Positions 53,591 through 62,012 of a stretch of DNA of 64,000 nt are shown one piece after another (within the stretch, counting starts at the first letter, position 1; the number at the start of each line of letters is the position of its first letter). A program made the position numbers and the translations under genes. The stretch comes from Priestia megaterium NBRC 15308 = ATCC 14581 (lineage in GTDB: Bacteria > Bacillota > Bacilli > Bacillales > Bacillaceae_H): assembly GCF_000832985.1 (NCBI RefSeq), contig NZ_CP009921.1, positions 1 through 64,000 of the forward strand. Direction: 5' to 3'. The notes beneath the pieces are model-generated. The model was not told the DNA's origin. It ran no database searches and saw only the letters and a list, made by a program, of their open reading frames with translations.

Positions 53591-54119
53591 GTAGCCAATT
53601 GATACCATCATTTAAATCTTCTGCAATATAGCTTGGATCAATGTCTTCCCATTTTTCCCTATGTTCATTTAAGGCTTCCTGTCCTGCCCCAGTTTGCACA
53701 AGTATTGTTTTAGCTTTTACCTTTGATCCTGCTACAATATCAGTCCAACGATCTCCAATAACAACGCATTTAGTTAAATCTAAGTTGTAATCATCTGCTG
53801 CTTTTAAAAGCATTCCTATCCCTGGCTTTCTACAAGAACAACCCTCAGTATGACTATGTGGACATACATAAATACCATCAAAGCCAAATGCTTTTAACTC
53901 TTTAATAAAATCCTCTTTACTTGCTTCACCTCTAGAAATACCAGGCTGGTTCGTAAAAGATAAAATCTTAATATTTTTCTCTTTAAGAATTTCAATAATT
54001 TTTTTAGTGAAGGGAAACAAACTAAATTCTCCTGGGTAATGAACAGTATTATCTCCACCAATGGTTCCATCGCGATCTATAAATATTGCTTGGATATTTT
54101 CTAATGGTAATGTACTCAA
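53580..54119 (-). CDS. HAD-IIIA phosphatase (GmhB-like)
   Basis: 179 residues from TTG. HAD motifs: IFIDRDGTIGG (DxD nucleophile), SFTNQPGISRG, a Lys and VVIGDRWTDIVAG. The Cys/His cluster CPHSHTEGCSCRKPG is the zinc loop of GmhB/histidinol-phosphate phosphatases. Substrate unproven. Single-gene unit between dif-like sites 6 and 7. Confidence 0.9.
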   Translation of the reverse strand: MSTLPLENIQAIFIDRDGTIGGDNTVHYPGEFSLFPFTKKIIEILKEKNIKILSFTNQPGISRGEASKEDFIKELKAFGFDGIYVCPHSHTEGCSCRKPGIGMLLKAADDYNLDLTKCVVIGDRWTDIVAGSKVKAKTILVQTGAGQEALNEHREKWEDIDPSYIAEDLNDGINWLLNK

Positions 54120-54257
54120 AATAAATCCTCTTCTCTTTTTTGGAATATATGTAAAATATAAGATTTATCATACAATTTAATAGGGATTCCTTCAATGAAA
54201 AGAAGCTTATTTTCTTATAATCTGCACTATCATAGCCTTTATACTTCATACATTTTT

Positions 54258-54285
54258 AGTTAACATAAAACCTTTTATCGGTAGG
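54258..54285 (-). other. dif-like Xer site 7
   Basis: XerC arm CCTACCGATAA (54275-54285), XerD arm TTATGTTAACT (54258-54268), 6-base centre; directly beyond the GNAT terminator. Confidence 0.75.
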
Positions 54286-54286
54286 A

Positions 54287-54314
54287 AAAGTACTTGAATT
54301 AATTCAAGTACTTT
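54287..54314 (-). terminator. palindromic terminator overlapping GNAT stop
   Basis: A perfect 28-bp palindrome centred on GAATTAATTC; the last codon and stop of the GNAT gene lie in it. Confidence 0.8.
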
Positions 54315-54733
54315 ACAAATAGAACCTTATCTTGATTGTCTTTATTCCATTGTTCAATTTCAAAACCCATTTTAGTATGATAAGCAATTGAAGCTTTATT
54401 CACAGGAGAAGTCACACAGCGAACAATATTGCGGCCACTTTGTTTAATTACATCGAAAAATTGATTATATAGTTGTCTCCCAATACCTTTTCCCCTGTAC
54501 TCCGGATGGATTCCAACAAAATGAATGTATGCTTCATTCGAATAGGATTGAGATAAGAATCCAATTAAAAAGCCTATGATTTCACCTTCTTCTTCAACAA
54601 TAAAACTAGTATTTTTAAAATGATCAAAAAAAAGCTTTGGCAACAAGTCAGACATTTGCCTTCCATTCCACCAGTCGTTGATTAACGGAGATATTACATA
54701 ATAATCTGATCCTTTCACTAAACGAACTGTCAT
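54299..54733 (-). CDS. GNAT-family N-acetyltransferase
   Basis: 144 residues. Acetyl-CoA motif VGIHPEYRGKGIGRQLYNQF, then NKASIAYHTKMGFEIE. GGGAGAG precedes the ATG. Single-gene unit between dif-like sites 7 and 8. Substrate unknown. Confidence 0.92.
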   Translation of the reverse strand: MTVRLVKGSDYYVISPLINDWWNGRQMSDLLPKLFFDHFKNTSFIVEEEGEIIGFLIGFLSQSYSNEAYIHFVGIHPEYRGKGIGRQLYNQFFDVIKQSGRNIVRCVTSPVNKASIAYHTKMGFEIEQWNKDNQDKVLFVKYLN

Positions 54734-54864
54734 TCTAATCTCTCCCTAATTTATTTATGAATTTACTTAAATTGATGCTATCACAGGAAGAAAATGCTAT
54801 GTTGTTCTTTCTTATTTTTTATTAATGAGTGCTAATATGAAAAGTGAATAGAATATACAAAATC

Positions 54865-54892
54865 AGTTTCCATAATCCATATTATCGGAAAT
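54865..54892 (-). other. dif-like Xer site 8
   Basis: XerC arm ATTTCCGATAA (54882-54892), XerD arm TTATGGAAACT (54865-54875), 6-base centre. Confidence 0.7.
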
Positions 54893-54900
54893 CAATAACA

Positions 54901-54936
54901 AAAAAACGCCTAGAATACTAACTCTAAGCGCAGAGA
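54901..54936 (-). terminator. hairpin after small membrane gene
   Basis: AACGC.TAGA pairs with TCTA.GCG. Confidence 0.5.
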
Positions 54937-54937
54937 T

Positions 54938-55120
54938 CTATATTTGTTCAGAATTACTAGACTCAGTAGTATTTCTCTTTTTTAATTCAAGAAGGAGAGC
55001 GATAATCCCAATAAGTCCACCTATCGTAAAGAGGTAAGAAACAAATGGTATTGGTTCACTTATTAATAAACCTCTGATTCCAAAAACAAATAAGATAATA
55101 TTACTGATTAAACCAATCAC
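54938..55120 (-). CDS. small membrane protein
   Basis: 60 residues, two membrane helices (IGLISNIILFVFGIRGLLI and FTIGGLIGIIALLLEL) and a polar tail. The GTG start has no close ribosome site; AGGAGGAG is further upstream near 55150, so an upstream non-ATG start is possible. Unit between dif-like sites 8 and 9. Confidence 0.5.
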   Translation of the reverse strand: MIGLISNIILFVFGIRGLLISEPIPFVSYLFTIGGLIGIIALLLELKKRNTTESSNSEQI

Positions 55121-55233
55121 AACTCTAATATTTTTACTAATGTTTTTCTCCTCCTTGTATTTTGCTTTTTAATCTATATAGAATATTTTACCATATTAAC
55201 CTATTTGATAACATGAATATCATATGCAGAACT

Positions 55234-55261
55234 AGTTTAGATAAAGCCTCTTTCCGGAACC
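55234..55261 (-). other. dif-like Xer site 9
   Basis: XerC arm GGTTCCGGAAA (55251-55261), XerD arm TTATCTAAACT (55234-55244), 6-base centre. Adjoins structured repeat B. Confidence 0.6.
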
Positions 55262-55267
55262 AAGCAA

Positions 55268-55393
55268 GCAAAAGAACCCTTGCGGCAGTAGGGTTCAGCT
55301 AAGGATCATTTTGCTTGAGTATGCGTCTTTTTATACATCGTTGATATGACTACGTTCTTTGGGTAGTTGAAAGAAACGAGAATGTATAAAAAG
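55268..55393 (+). repeat. structured intergenic repeat, copy B
   Basis: Shares block order with copy A at 28430-28569. Internal hairpins GAACCC/GGGTTC and CTTTTTATACAT/ATGTATAAAAAG. Confidence 0.5.
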
Positions 55394-55568
55394 AGCTCCT
55401 TTTATACATATGCAGCATCAAGAAAAATATAAATAAATTGGAAAAATATGATATAATTTAATAGTTATGGCATTCATTCTTCAACGAGTGTGAATCCTAA
55501 AAAGCAACCTCACTCCTATGACAAAAATGGAGTGACCCCTGTCAAATAGACAGTCTTAAGAAAACTAC

Positions 55569-56450
55569 CTATGCAGCCTGAGTTCTATACTGATAAGGAC
55601 TCAGGTTATTTAATTTTCGTTGAAATCGTTCATGATTATAAAAATTTATGTATTGGTGAACGGCATTTTTGACTTCATTGGCTGTTTGGAATTTATATAG
55701 ATAGAAGCATTCCGATTTAAAATGACTAAAGAAACTCTCTATACAAGCGTTATCCCAACAGTTGCCTTTTCTAGACATACTAACTTTCATCCCATTCGCT
55801 TTTAAGAAGCGATGATAAGCACGAGATGTATATTGAATTCCCTGATCACTATGTATGAGGACTCCTTCTAAATTTCTTCGTTTCTTGGCAATTTCGAGTG
55901 TATCCATTACTAATTTCAAATCATTCCTCGAACTTATCTTATAGGCAACAATTTCATTGTTGTACAAATCTTTAATCGCTGATAAATACAAAGATTGTCC
56001 ATTAAAAATTAAATAGGTGATATCGGTTACCCATTTCTGGTTAGGCTGCGAAGCCTTAAACTCTCTGTTCAGATGATTAGATGACAGAACGAAAGCTTCT
56101 TTTTTTCGATAATATGGCCGTTTTTTTCTAATAATAGCTTTTAGCTTCAGCTCTTTCATTAACCGTTGAATACGTTTGTGATTTACATGTAATCCATATA
56201 CGACCTTTAACCAGGTCTGTACTCTCCTATATCCATAGATACCTCTGAACTTTTGATAGCACTCTCTTATTTTTTGTTTCATTCTTCTATCTTCACATTG
56301 CTTATGAGAAGGGGAATCCTCACGGTTCCGCCATTTATAATAGCCACTTCTAGAAACCTCTGCAATTTTACATAAGAGGCAGATAGAGAAGCGTTTCTTT
56401 GACATTTCTTTAATAACTTTATATTTCTTTTGGATAGGTACTGCTTTCAT
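55569..56450 (-). CDS. IS3 transposase OrfB
   Basis: 293 residues. HTH_21 (RGIYGYRRVQTWLKVVYGLHVN) and rve domain: WVTDITYLIFNGQ (D), LIHSDQGIQYTS (D), DNACIESFFSHFKSE (E). Intact. Confidence 0.95.
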   Translation of the reverse strand: MKAVPIQKKYKVIKEMSKKRFSICLLCKIAEVSRSGYYKWRNREDSPSHKQCEDRRMKQKIRECYQKFRGIYGYRRVQTWLKVVYGLHVNHKRIQRLMKELKLKAIIRKKRPYYRKKEAFVLSSNHLNREFKASQPNQKWVTDITYLIFNGQSLYLSAIKDLYNNEIVAYKISSRNDLKLVMDTLEIAKKRRNLEGVLIHSDQGIQYTSRAYHRFLKANGMKVSMSRKGNCWDNACIESFFSHFKSECFYLYKFQTANEVKNAVHQYINFYNHERFQRKLNNLSPYQYRTQAA

Positions 56451-56458
56451 TCCTCCTT

Positions 56459-56755
56459 TTACACCTGTAAGAGCTTTTTTAACATTTCATTCTCAGCTTC
56501 TAATCGTTTTATTTTTGTTTCTGTATCTTCTGGATAAGTAGATGGATGCCCTATTGTAGAGCCTTGTGTTTTTCCTCTTTTTTCTTCAAGGCCTTTCAGG
56601 CCTTCAGCTTCAAAATGTCGAACCCAGCGCAGAACGGTTGTATGGTCAATCCCTAATTCTTTTCCAACGGCCTTACAGCCCATTCCATCCCAAAGATATA
56701 AATCGACTGCTTTTTTCTTAAACTCAATGTTGAATGTCCTCCTCTTTTTCCCCAT
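56459..56755 (-). CDS. IS3 transposase OrfA
   Basis: 98 residues: HTH (FNIEFKKKAVDLYLWDGMGC, then TTVLRWVRHFEAEG) and a short C-terminal coil (IKRLEAENEMLKKLL). 8 bases before orfB. Confidence 0.93.
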   Translation of the reverse strand: MGKKRRTFNIEFKKKAVDLYLWDGMGCKAVGKELGIDHTTVLRWVRHFEAEGLKGLEEKRGKTQGSTIGHPSTYPEDTETKIKRLEAENEMLKKLLQV

Positions 56756-57026
56756 AAAAAATCCCCTCCATAGTAGACAGAATAGGTTGCTTTCTTTTAT
56801 TTGTCTACTATAAGGGGAGCATACCAGAGTAAGGTAGTTTCTCCATTTACACCTCAGAAAAAAGAAATTGTTGGGAGGATAAATCCTCTTTTATAGTTTG
56901 CTCAGCATATAGAATGTTATTCATTATTGCAAGTACACAATGATCTAAAATTGAATATGACATATCGTCTATAAAGGTAAATTACTTTTTTTACGTCCAT
57001 AAAGGTCTATTTTATTAACTAAATAG

Positions 57027-57305
57027 ATGTTCTGTCGTTTGATTCTACATAGTCTAAAAAGGTGTACCTTTTTGGACTATGTACATTGGAGAGCCTTAAC
57101 CATAGATTATGTATTGTATCCAGAATTAATCAATGTAACAAAAAACACCAAAATAAATATAATGTTACATATTTTTGTTACAACAATATTAGGGATTTCA
57201 GAGATTCATTATACTTTTGAGTTATCAGTAACAAAACTGGTCGTTTTTGTTGCGTATGAAATACCTAGTTTTTATTTTTGGTTGCATAGAATGGGGAACA
57301 GGTGA
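57027..57305 (+). CDS. possible membrane protein remnant
   Basis: 92 residues with hydrophobic segments INIMLHIFVTTILGISEI and LVVFVAYEIPSFYFWL; no ribosome site and no recognised family. The layout recalls the tail of CBO0543-type proteins. Probably a decayed gene. Confidence 0.35.
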   Translation: MFCRLILHSLKRCTFLDYVHWRALTIDYVLYPELINVTKNTKINIMLHIFVTTILGISEIHYTFELSVTKLVVFVAYEIPSFYFWLHRMGNR

Positions 57306-57382
57306 AAAAATCTTATTTGAAAGAAGGAAACATCCCTTTTTTATAGAATGTAAGTACTTTACTTAAGAGGAGGGTGATCTCA

Positions 57383-57901
57383 TTGGGAAAAAGAGCTTTA
57401 CTGGTATTTTCATTACCAGAATACAAAGAAGAAATTGGCCGATGGCTATGGTGTTTAGAAGATGTTCGCCGTACTCTTCTAACACAATTAAATGGCACCA
57501 GCCAATGTATGCTTGATACAAAAATTGATGAAAGACAAACGATTAGCTCACTATTATATCACATTGCATTTATCGAGGCAGATTGGTTATATAATGAGGT
57601 TCTTGTTACTGAATGGGATTCCGAAATACGGTCGTTGTTTCCATTAGAAAATAGTTCTGAAGATGGCTCTTTAACCCACATTAAAGGACAAAGTTTAGAG
57701 GAACATTTTTACCGTCTTAATAAGGTGCGAGAAGTATTTCTTTATCACTTTCGTTCAATGGATTTAACAGATTGGCGTAAACCAAGAGTACTTGAACATT
57801 ACGACGTTACACCTGAGTGGGTTGTTTACCATTTGATTGAACATGAATCTCATCATAGAGGTCAAATTTTCCAATTACTTAGAGAACTACGAAGCGATTA
57901 A
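57383..57901 (+). CDS. DinB-family protein
   Basis: 172 residues from the TTG 9 bases after GAGGAGG. Four-helix DinB/YfiT bundle; metal-ligand His residues in SSLLYHIAFIEADWL and LIEHESHHRGQIFQLL. Members are metal-dependent thiol transferases or unknown. 31 bases before the DUF1697 gene; likely one operon. Confidence 0.88.
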   Translation: MGKRALLVFSLPEYKEEIGRWLWCLEDVRRTLLTQLNGTSQCMLDTKIDERQTISSLLYHIAFIEADWLYNEVLVTEWDSEIRSLFPLENSSEDGSLTHIKGQSLEEHFYRLNKVREVFLYHFRSMDLTDWRKPRVLEHYDVTPEWVVYHLIEHESHHRGQIFQLLRELRSD

Positions 57902-57932
57902 GATGTTAAAGTAATGAAATAAAACAAAAGAG

Positions 57933-58481
57933 GTGCCAAAAATAACTATTTATATTGCTTTATTACGGGGCATTAACGTAGGCGGGCACAAATTAATAAA
58001 GATGCAAGAATTAAAGAACGTATTAACAAACATGGGATTAGATAAAGTTAAAACCTACATTCAAAGTGGAAATGTAATATTTCATTCCGAAAGAAATGCA
58101 GAACAATTAGAAGAACAAATGGAGCAAGAGATTAGAAGTGCTTTCGGTTTTTCTATCATTATTATCTTAAGAACAGCTTCAGAATGGGAACAAATTATTA
58201 ACAATTGTCCTTATCCAGTTAACTCGTTATCGGAAGGAGAGAGTGTACATATATCGTTGTTAGCTAAAGAACCTTCTAAGGAATGCATAAATCATTTACT
58301 CAACTATAAAAGCGAGATGGAGCAATGTTGCATAAGGGGCAGAGAGATTTATTTATATTTGCAACAAAGCATCCGGCATTCTAAGCTTTTTGCTCAACTT
58401 CAGAAGGTAGGTGTTCCAGGAACATCTCGCAATTGGAAAACCATTAAAAAGCTCGGAACTATGGTAAATGAAATACAATAA
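57933..58481 (+). CDS. DUF1697 protein
   Basis: 182 residues. Signature start YIALLRGINVGGHKLIKMQE and KTYIQSGNVIFHSE. Function unknown; RNA- or nucleotide-linked roles have been suggested. GTG start close to AAGAGG. Confidence 0.9.
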   Translation: MPKITIYIALLRGINVGGHKLIKMQELKNVLTNMGLDKVKTYIQSGNVIFHSERNAEQLEEQMEQEIRSAFGFSIIIILRTASEWEQIINNCPYPVNSLSEGESVHISLLAKEPSKECINHLLNYKSEMEQCCIRGREIYLYLQQSIRHSKLFAQLQKVGVPGTSRNWKTIKKLGTMVNEIQ

Positions 58482-58594
58482 GTAGTTTGAAGAAATCCTT
58501 ATAATTTCGTTGTTCAACTAATACGAAGAGTGTGTTAGTTATTTATTATGTATCTTGCGGAAAAATAGGCAATTTTTCTACTTAAGTCGGGTAG

Positions 58595-58667
58595 AAAGGA
58601 GTCCTCGCGGACGCCTTCCCCCCCAAGAACCTTACGTGACAGATTTCCCATCATACGGATCAAGCCT
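58595..58667 (-). repeat. group II intron 3-prime end relic (domains V-VI)
   Basis: On the minus strand, a domain V-like hairpin (GATCCGTATG .. GGAAA .. CACGTAAGGTTC) is followed by a domain VI-like hairpin ending CTACCCGAC. The catalytic triad reads ATC instead of AGC, and no intron-encoded protein remains, so it is dead. Confidence 0.5.
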
Positions 58668-58868
58668 TCTTTTTATCCAAACAACTCTTTTAATTAATAC
58701 AAGGTACATGTACCAATTTAACAGCTTTACCTGTAGAAACTTCTAGATTTCGCACAGTAACTTTTTCTCCATTTTGTAGAGTTCTGATACACTAAAATTA
58801 ATGGGCGGTCTTTGTTATTAATATTCATCTGGAATAAGGTTTTCTTGTACTGGCATCCGTACAATAAA
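58668..58868. other. spacer, no gene seen
   Basis: Could include the upstream part of the intron relic; nothing definite. Confidence 0.3.
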
Positions 58869-59231
58869 TTATTGTTTCTTGAGATTATTAAAATAATCTT
58901 TTAATGCTTGGAATGAGGGAGCTGTTTTATAATAAAACGTATGGTCTTTATTCGTGATTTCATAATCAGGCCAAGGAATAGATTGATATAATTCATTCAT
59001 TGAATTTCTAGACCCAGCTAATATAAATTTAGCTGTATCAGGTTGAGTAATAGCTATATAAGCTAGGCCACTTTTACGACTTAAAGTTTGGAAAACAGAG
59101 TATTTCCCTTGAATTCCTAAGGTAGCTAAATTAGCAGGATAGTAGACAACATCATTACAAGGTGTTGGTAAAACAATTAAGTCTTTAACTAAAGTAAATG
59201 GAGTTAAATCTTCTGTTACCATTTTCATCAC
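58869..59231 (-). CDS. hypothetical protein, paralogue of 29322-29684
   Basis: 120 residues; aligns along its full length with the protein at 29322 (shared LPTPCNDVVYYPANLATLG-type block, VFQTLSRKSGLAYIAITQPD and the C-terminal ALKDYFNNLKKQ). No known family. AGAGGTG precedes the first ATG cluster. Confidence 0.65.
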   Translation of the reverse strand: MMKMVTEDLTPFTLVKDLIVLPTPCNDVVYYPANLATLGIQGKYSVFQTLSRKSGLAYIAITQPDTAKFILAGSRNSMNELYQSIPWPDYEITNKDHTFYYKTAPSFQALKDYFNNLKKQ

Positions 59232-59403
59232 CTCTTCTATATAAGATAGACTAATTATTAATCATAATCGTGAATTTTACAACTAAATCTTCTGTTTGTA
59301 ATTACTTTTAAACAAAAAGGACAACGAACTTCTTCCCAGTGATTCTATTTGAATTTATGAAATGAATATACCCATAATTTAAAAGAAGTAAAGGACAAGG
59401 ATT

Positions 59404-60297
59404 TTAACTGGTCAATTTCTTTTTGCGTAATCGGTTTAATCTTCTTTGAACCCCATGCCTTGATCGTCCTATTAGTTGGCCGATTTCTTGTTGAGTGCGA
59501 TTTTCCTCGTAGAACATATACCATAGACGAGCATCTTCTTCTTCTGTCCATTTTTTATTTTCATGTTTAGGGCGATTAGAATAATCACATCTTCTTTGTT
59601 TCTTTACCCAATCAGGCTCTGGAATTAGAGTATTTCTAGGTATCTTAGAAAAGTTAAGAAGTTCTTTATTCTGTTCAGCCCATTTCCAAAAAGCCAATAC
59701 ATCGATTCCTATAAAGTTCCGTGTTCTTGCCCGCGTCATTTTATAAGGCAATCTATTATTCTGAATCCAGTTATAAATGGTATGAACATCAACTTGGAGG
59801 CACTTTGCTAGTTCATACACCGTAATATTTCCTGTATGGGCCCTTGCTCCATATACACCTAAGCGATTTAATCTAGACTCTAACGCAGGTATACTTCGTT
59901 GTAGTCGTATAGATATGTGTTCAAGAGATTTAGATCCATAATACTTTAGTAGGTATTCATCTTCTTGACCGGTCCATCTACGTAGCGTTTCTTTTCGTGC
60001 TAGTTTTAATATTTTAATACGAGTAGCAACAGAAGAAGGGCTCTTACCTAAATGATTTCCTATTTCACGATTATTCATGATATCAATATTTTCTGTTAAA
60101 AAAGTATCTTGCTCCGTTGTCCATTTTTTACGTAAGCAATTTTCTTCACTACGAAGGTTTAATCGTATAATCCGTTTATTAACGGATTCTTTGCTACGAT
60201 TTAAATGTTCACCAATTCTTTGGAACGTCATCTGTCCATATTGTTCTTCCAGGAATAAATCTTCCTCCTTGGTCCATAGCTTTTGATTTTCACTCAA
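59404..60297 (-). CDS. Myb/SANT-repeat DNA-binding protein with excisionase-type HTH
   Basis: 297 residues from TTG behind GGAGGGAGATAACA. Three N-terminal SANT-like repeats (LWTKEEDLFLEEQYGQM, KWTTEQDTFLTENIDIM, RWTGQEDEYLLKYYGSK) are followed by a MerR/excisionase-like HTH (VYELAKCLQVDVHTIYNWIQ), then a fourth SANT repeat (KWTEEEDARLWYMFYEEN). The repeats share W-T-x-E/Q-x-D and R-I/L-x-R-S spacing. A regulator or DNA-organising protein; target unknown. Confidence 0.8.
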   Translation of the reverse strand: MSENQKLWTKEEDLFLEEQYGQMTFQRIGEHLNRSKESVNKRIIRLNLRSEENCLRKKWTTEQDTFLTENIDIMNNREIGNHLGKSPSSVATRIKILKLARKETLRRWTGQEDEYLLKYYGSKSLEHISIRLQRSIPALESRLNRLGVYGARAHTGNITVYELAKCLQVDVHTIYNWIQNNRLPYKMTRARTRNFIGIDVLAFWKWAEQNKELLNFSKIPRNTLIPEPDWVKKQRRCDYSNRPKHENKKWTEEEDARLWYMFYEENRTQQEIGQLIGRSRHGVQRRLNRLRKKKLTS

Positions 60298-60914
60298 TGT
60301 TATCTCCCTCCAGTTCGTGTAGAAATCTAAAGTGAAGAAGACAGTAAAAAGGGCGTTAGTAACCTGTACTAACGCTCCTAATGGTATTCATATTTTATGG
60401 ATTAGTAGAGCTTTTATTTGTGATTATCTAGATTAGTTATAATATGTCGTGTTATAGATATGTATATAATATATCATATTTTCACATGGACAAATAAACA
60501 TAAATTCCTATTTATAAAGCTATAAAGTGCTATAGTGAAAATAAATACCTAGTTCTTCTCTATGTTGGAAAATGGGTTCAGTTCAGGCAGTAGGAATTCT
60601 AGATGAGGCTATTTTCTCGTTTATGTAGTTTTTTATACATTCTTGATGTGTCAACGTTTTTCAGAAAGGTGATTAATTAGTAAAACTTATTTTAAATATA
60701 AATGATTTTTACGTAAATTTATAATTTATCCTTGGCGAAAACGTTTCCTAAATTATACAATAATCTCAAGTGCAAAATTACATTTTGTTACGCAACTCTT
60801 AGGAACACCTTGCCCTTTATCATGTTTTTAGCCATCATGAGTAGTTAATCTATATTTAAACGGTTTTTTACTAGGATGATAGGATTAAAAAACATAGGAG
60901 GTTTATGAATAAGT
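60298..60914. other. 617-bp non-coding region
   Basis: Contains partial repeat C (60574-60650) and the promoters of flanking genes. No gene seen. Confidence 0.45.
60574..60650 (+). repeat. structured intergenic repeat, partial copy C
   Basis: Retains GGGTTCAG, TTATGTAGTTTTTTATACAT and TCTTGATGTG in the order seen in copies A and B; the closing arm is missing. Confidence 0.35.
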
Positions 60915-61070
60915 ATGACAATTCATAAGGTTGACACAGAGGTTTTGTATATGGATAAACGTTTTAAAGTTATTCATGTTTATAATTCTGGTTATTGTGA
61001 AATTCGTAAAATCAGTAATTCTTATCAAGTAGAACTAGCATTATTAACCGATTTGGATACCATAAAATAA
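60915..61070 (+). CDS. small hypothetical protein
   Basis: 51 residues, MTIHKVDTEVLYMDKRFKVI start, beta-rich. AGGAGG is 12 bases upstream. Ends in front of a hairpin (61113-61140). Unknown. Confidence 0.45.
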   Translation: MTIHKVDTEVLYMDKRFKVIHVYNSGYCEIRKISNSYQVELALLTDLDTIK

Positions 61071-61112
61071 AAACGTCTATTAATTATATCAGTACTTTCG
61101 ATAAAATTATGT

Positions 61113-61140
61113 AACCTCCACTGGTTTAGGTGGAGGTTTA
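61113..61140 (+). terminator. terminator after 60915 gene
   Basis: AACCTCCAC pairs with GTGGAGGTT, followed by TATTT. Confidence 0.65.
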
Positions 61141-61160
61141 TTTAGAATAGTATAGCAAAA

Positions 61161-61935
61161 TTATCGATTGAAATTAGGGGTTAAGGAAATTTTTAATGAT
61201 TTTTCTAGGTGTTTTTTTTGCTTTTCCATTCGATGCTCTTCAGGTTTATAATCACCATGACATCGTATATCCATGACCCAACCATTATTTTTAGAGGAAA
61301 TTTTTATATCATCAACCACATTACGTTTAGTGATGTTTAAGCTCTGAGCTACTTTTAAGATAGAACCTAGTAAACACATTTTTTTTGTTCCTCTTTTGTG
61401 TACCAATCTTTAAAAGGCTCTATATATTGGCGAAAGGTTCTCTTTCCTTTATACGAAGCTACAAGAGCGAGTTTCACACGCTCTCGATGAGATAAACCTA
61501 AAATTGATCGATTAGAAAGTAAATAGAAAGTATGATGGCTACTGGATTCTTCGTTCAAGTATTTTCCTAGGTGGAAAATACTTGATGCTTGCTCTAACAA
61601 CATTCTATCTTGTTTCGTTATGTACCCTTCCATCTTGTTTATTTTATTAACTTGTTCCACGATGACATTTGCTATTTTGATCATTTGTCTACTATTATCA
61701 ATATTGATATGGAAATCATAAATAATTTCTTCAATACCTATGTCTACTAAGGATGTGGAGCTATCATCTTGTTTGTCGATTTTGTTGTATAGAATTCCTT
61801 CTCTTAACCCTTTTTTGCTTATGATAAATTGGGTCGCTTTAGATGCCTCCAGTAATATATCAAATACTTCCATAGAGGGTAATATCGTGTCAGCACGCTC
61901 CTTACTCAAACTAACTTTACAATGGATTAATGCTC
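61161..61935 (-). pseudogene. ppx: exopolyphosphatase (Ppx/GppA) C-terminal remnant
   Basis: Two frames join across an A8 tract (61379-61386): upstream SLSKERADTILPSMEVFDIL, GLREGILYNKI; downstream MCLLGSILKVAQSLNITKRN and a tail with KQKKHLEKSLKISL. The N-terminal catalytic domain is missing: family sequence begins only near 61935. Dead by both truncation and frameshift. Confidence 0.8.
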
Positions 61936-62012
61936 CTTTAAACAAAAATTCACGTCTGATTGCTATCGTATTATATGTGTCCCATCTTATTTTAAAAATT
62001 CGGGAGGTTATT

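Larger units (their letters stand above)
55533..56821 (-). mobile_element. IS3-family element (IS150-like)
   Basis: 1289 bp with related ends (TGACCCC...AGACA at 55533; TGCTCCCC...TAGACA inverted, ending 56821) and both transposase frames open. A different subgroup from the copies at 1 and 38719. Confidence 0.88.

Noticed and set aside
57027-57305. A CBO0543 tail belonging to the truncated gene at 5797
   Set aside because: Topology is similar, but residues could not be joined convincingly and the loci are 51 kb apart.
61740-62012. N-terminal extension of the phytase-like protein
   Set aside because: It lies over the ppx relic on the other strand, and a good ribosome site plus signal peptide mark the start at 62013.
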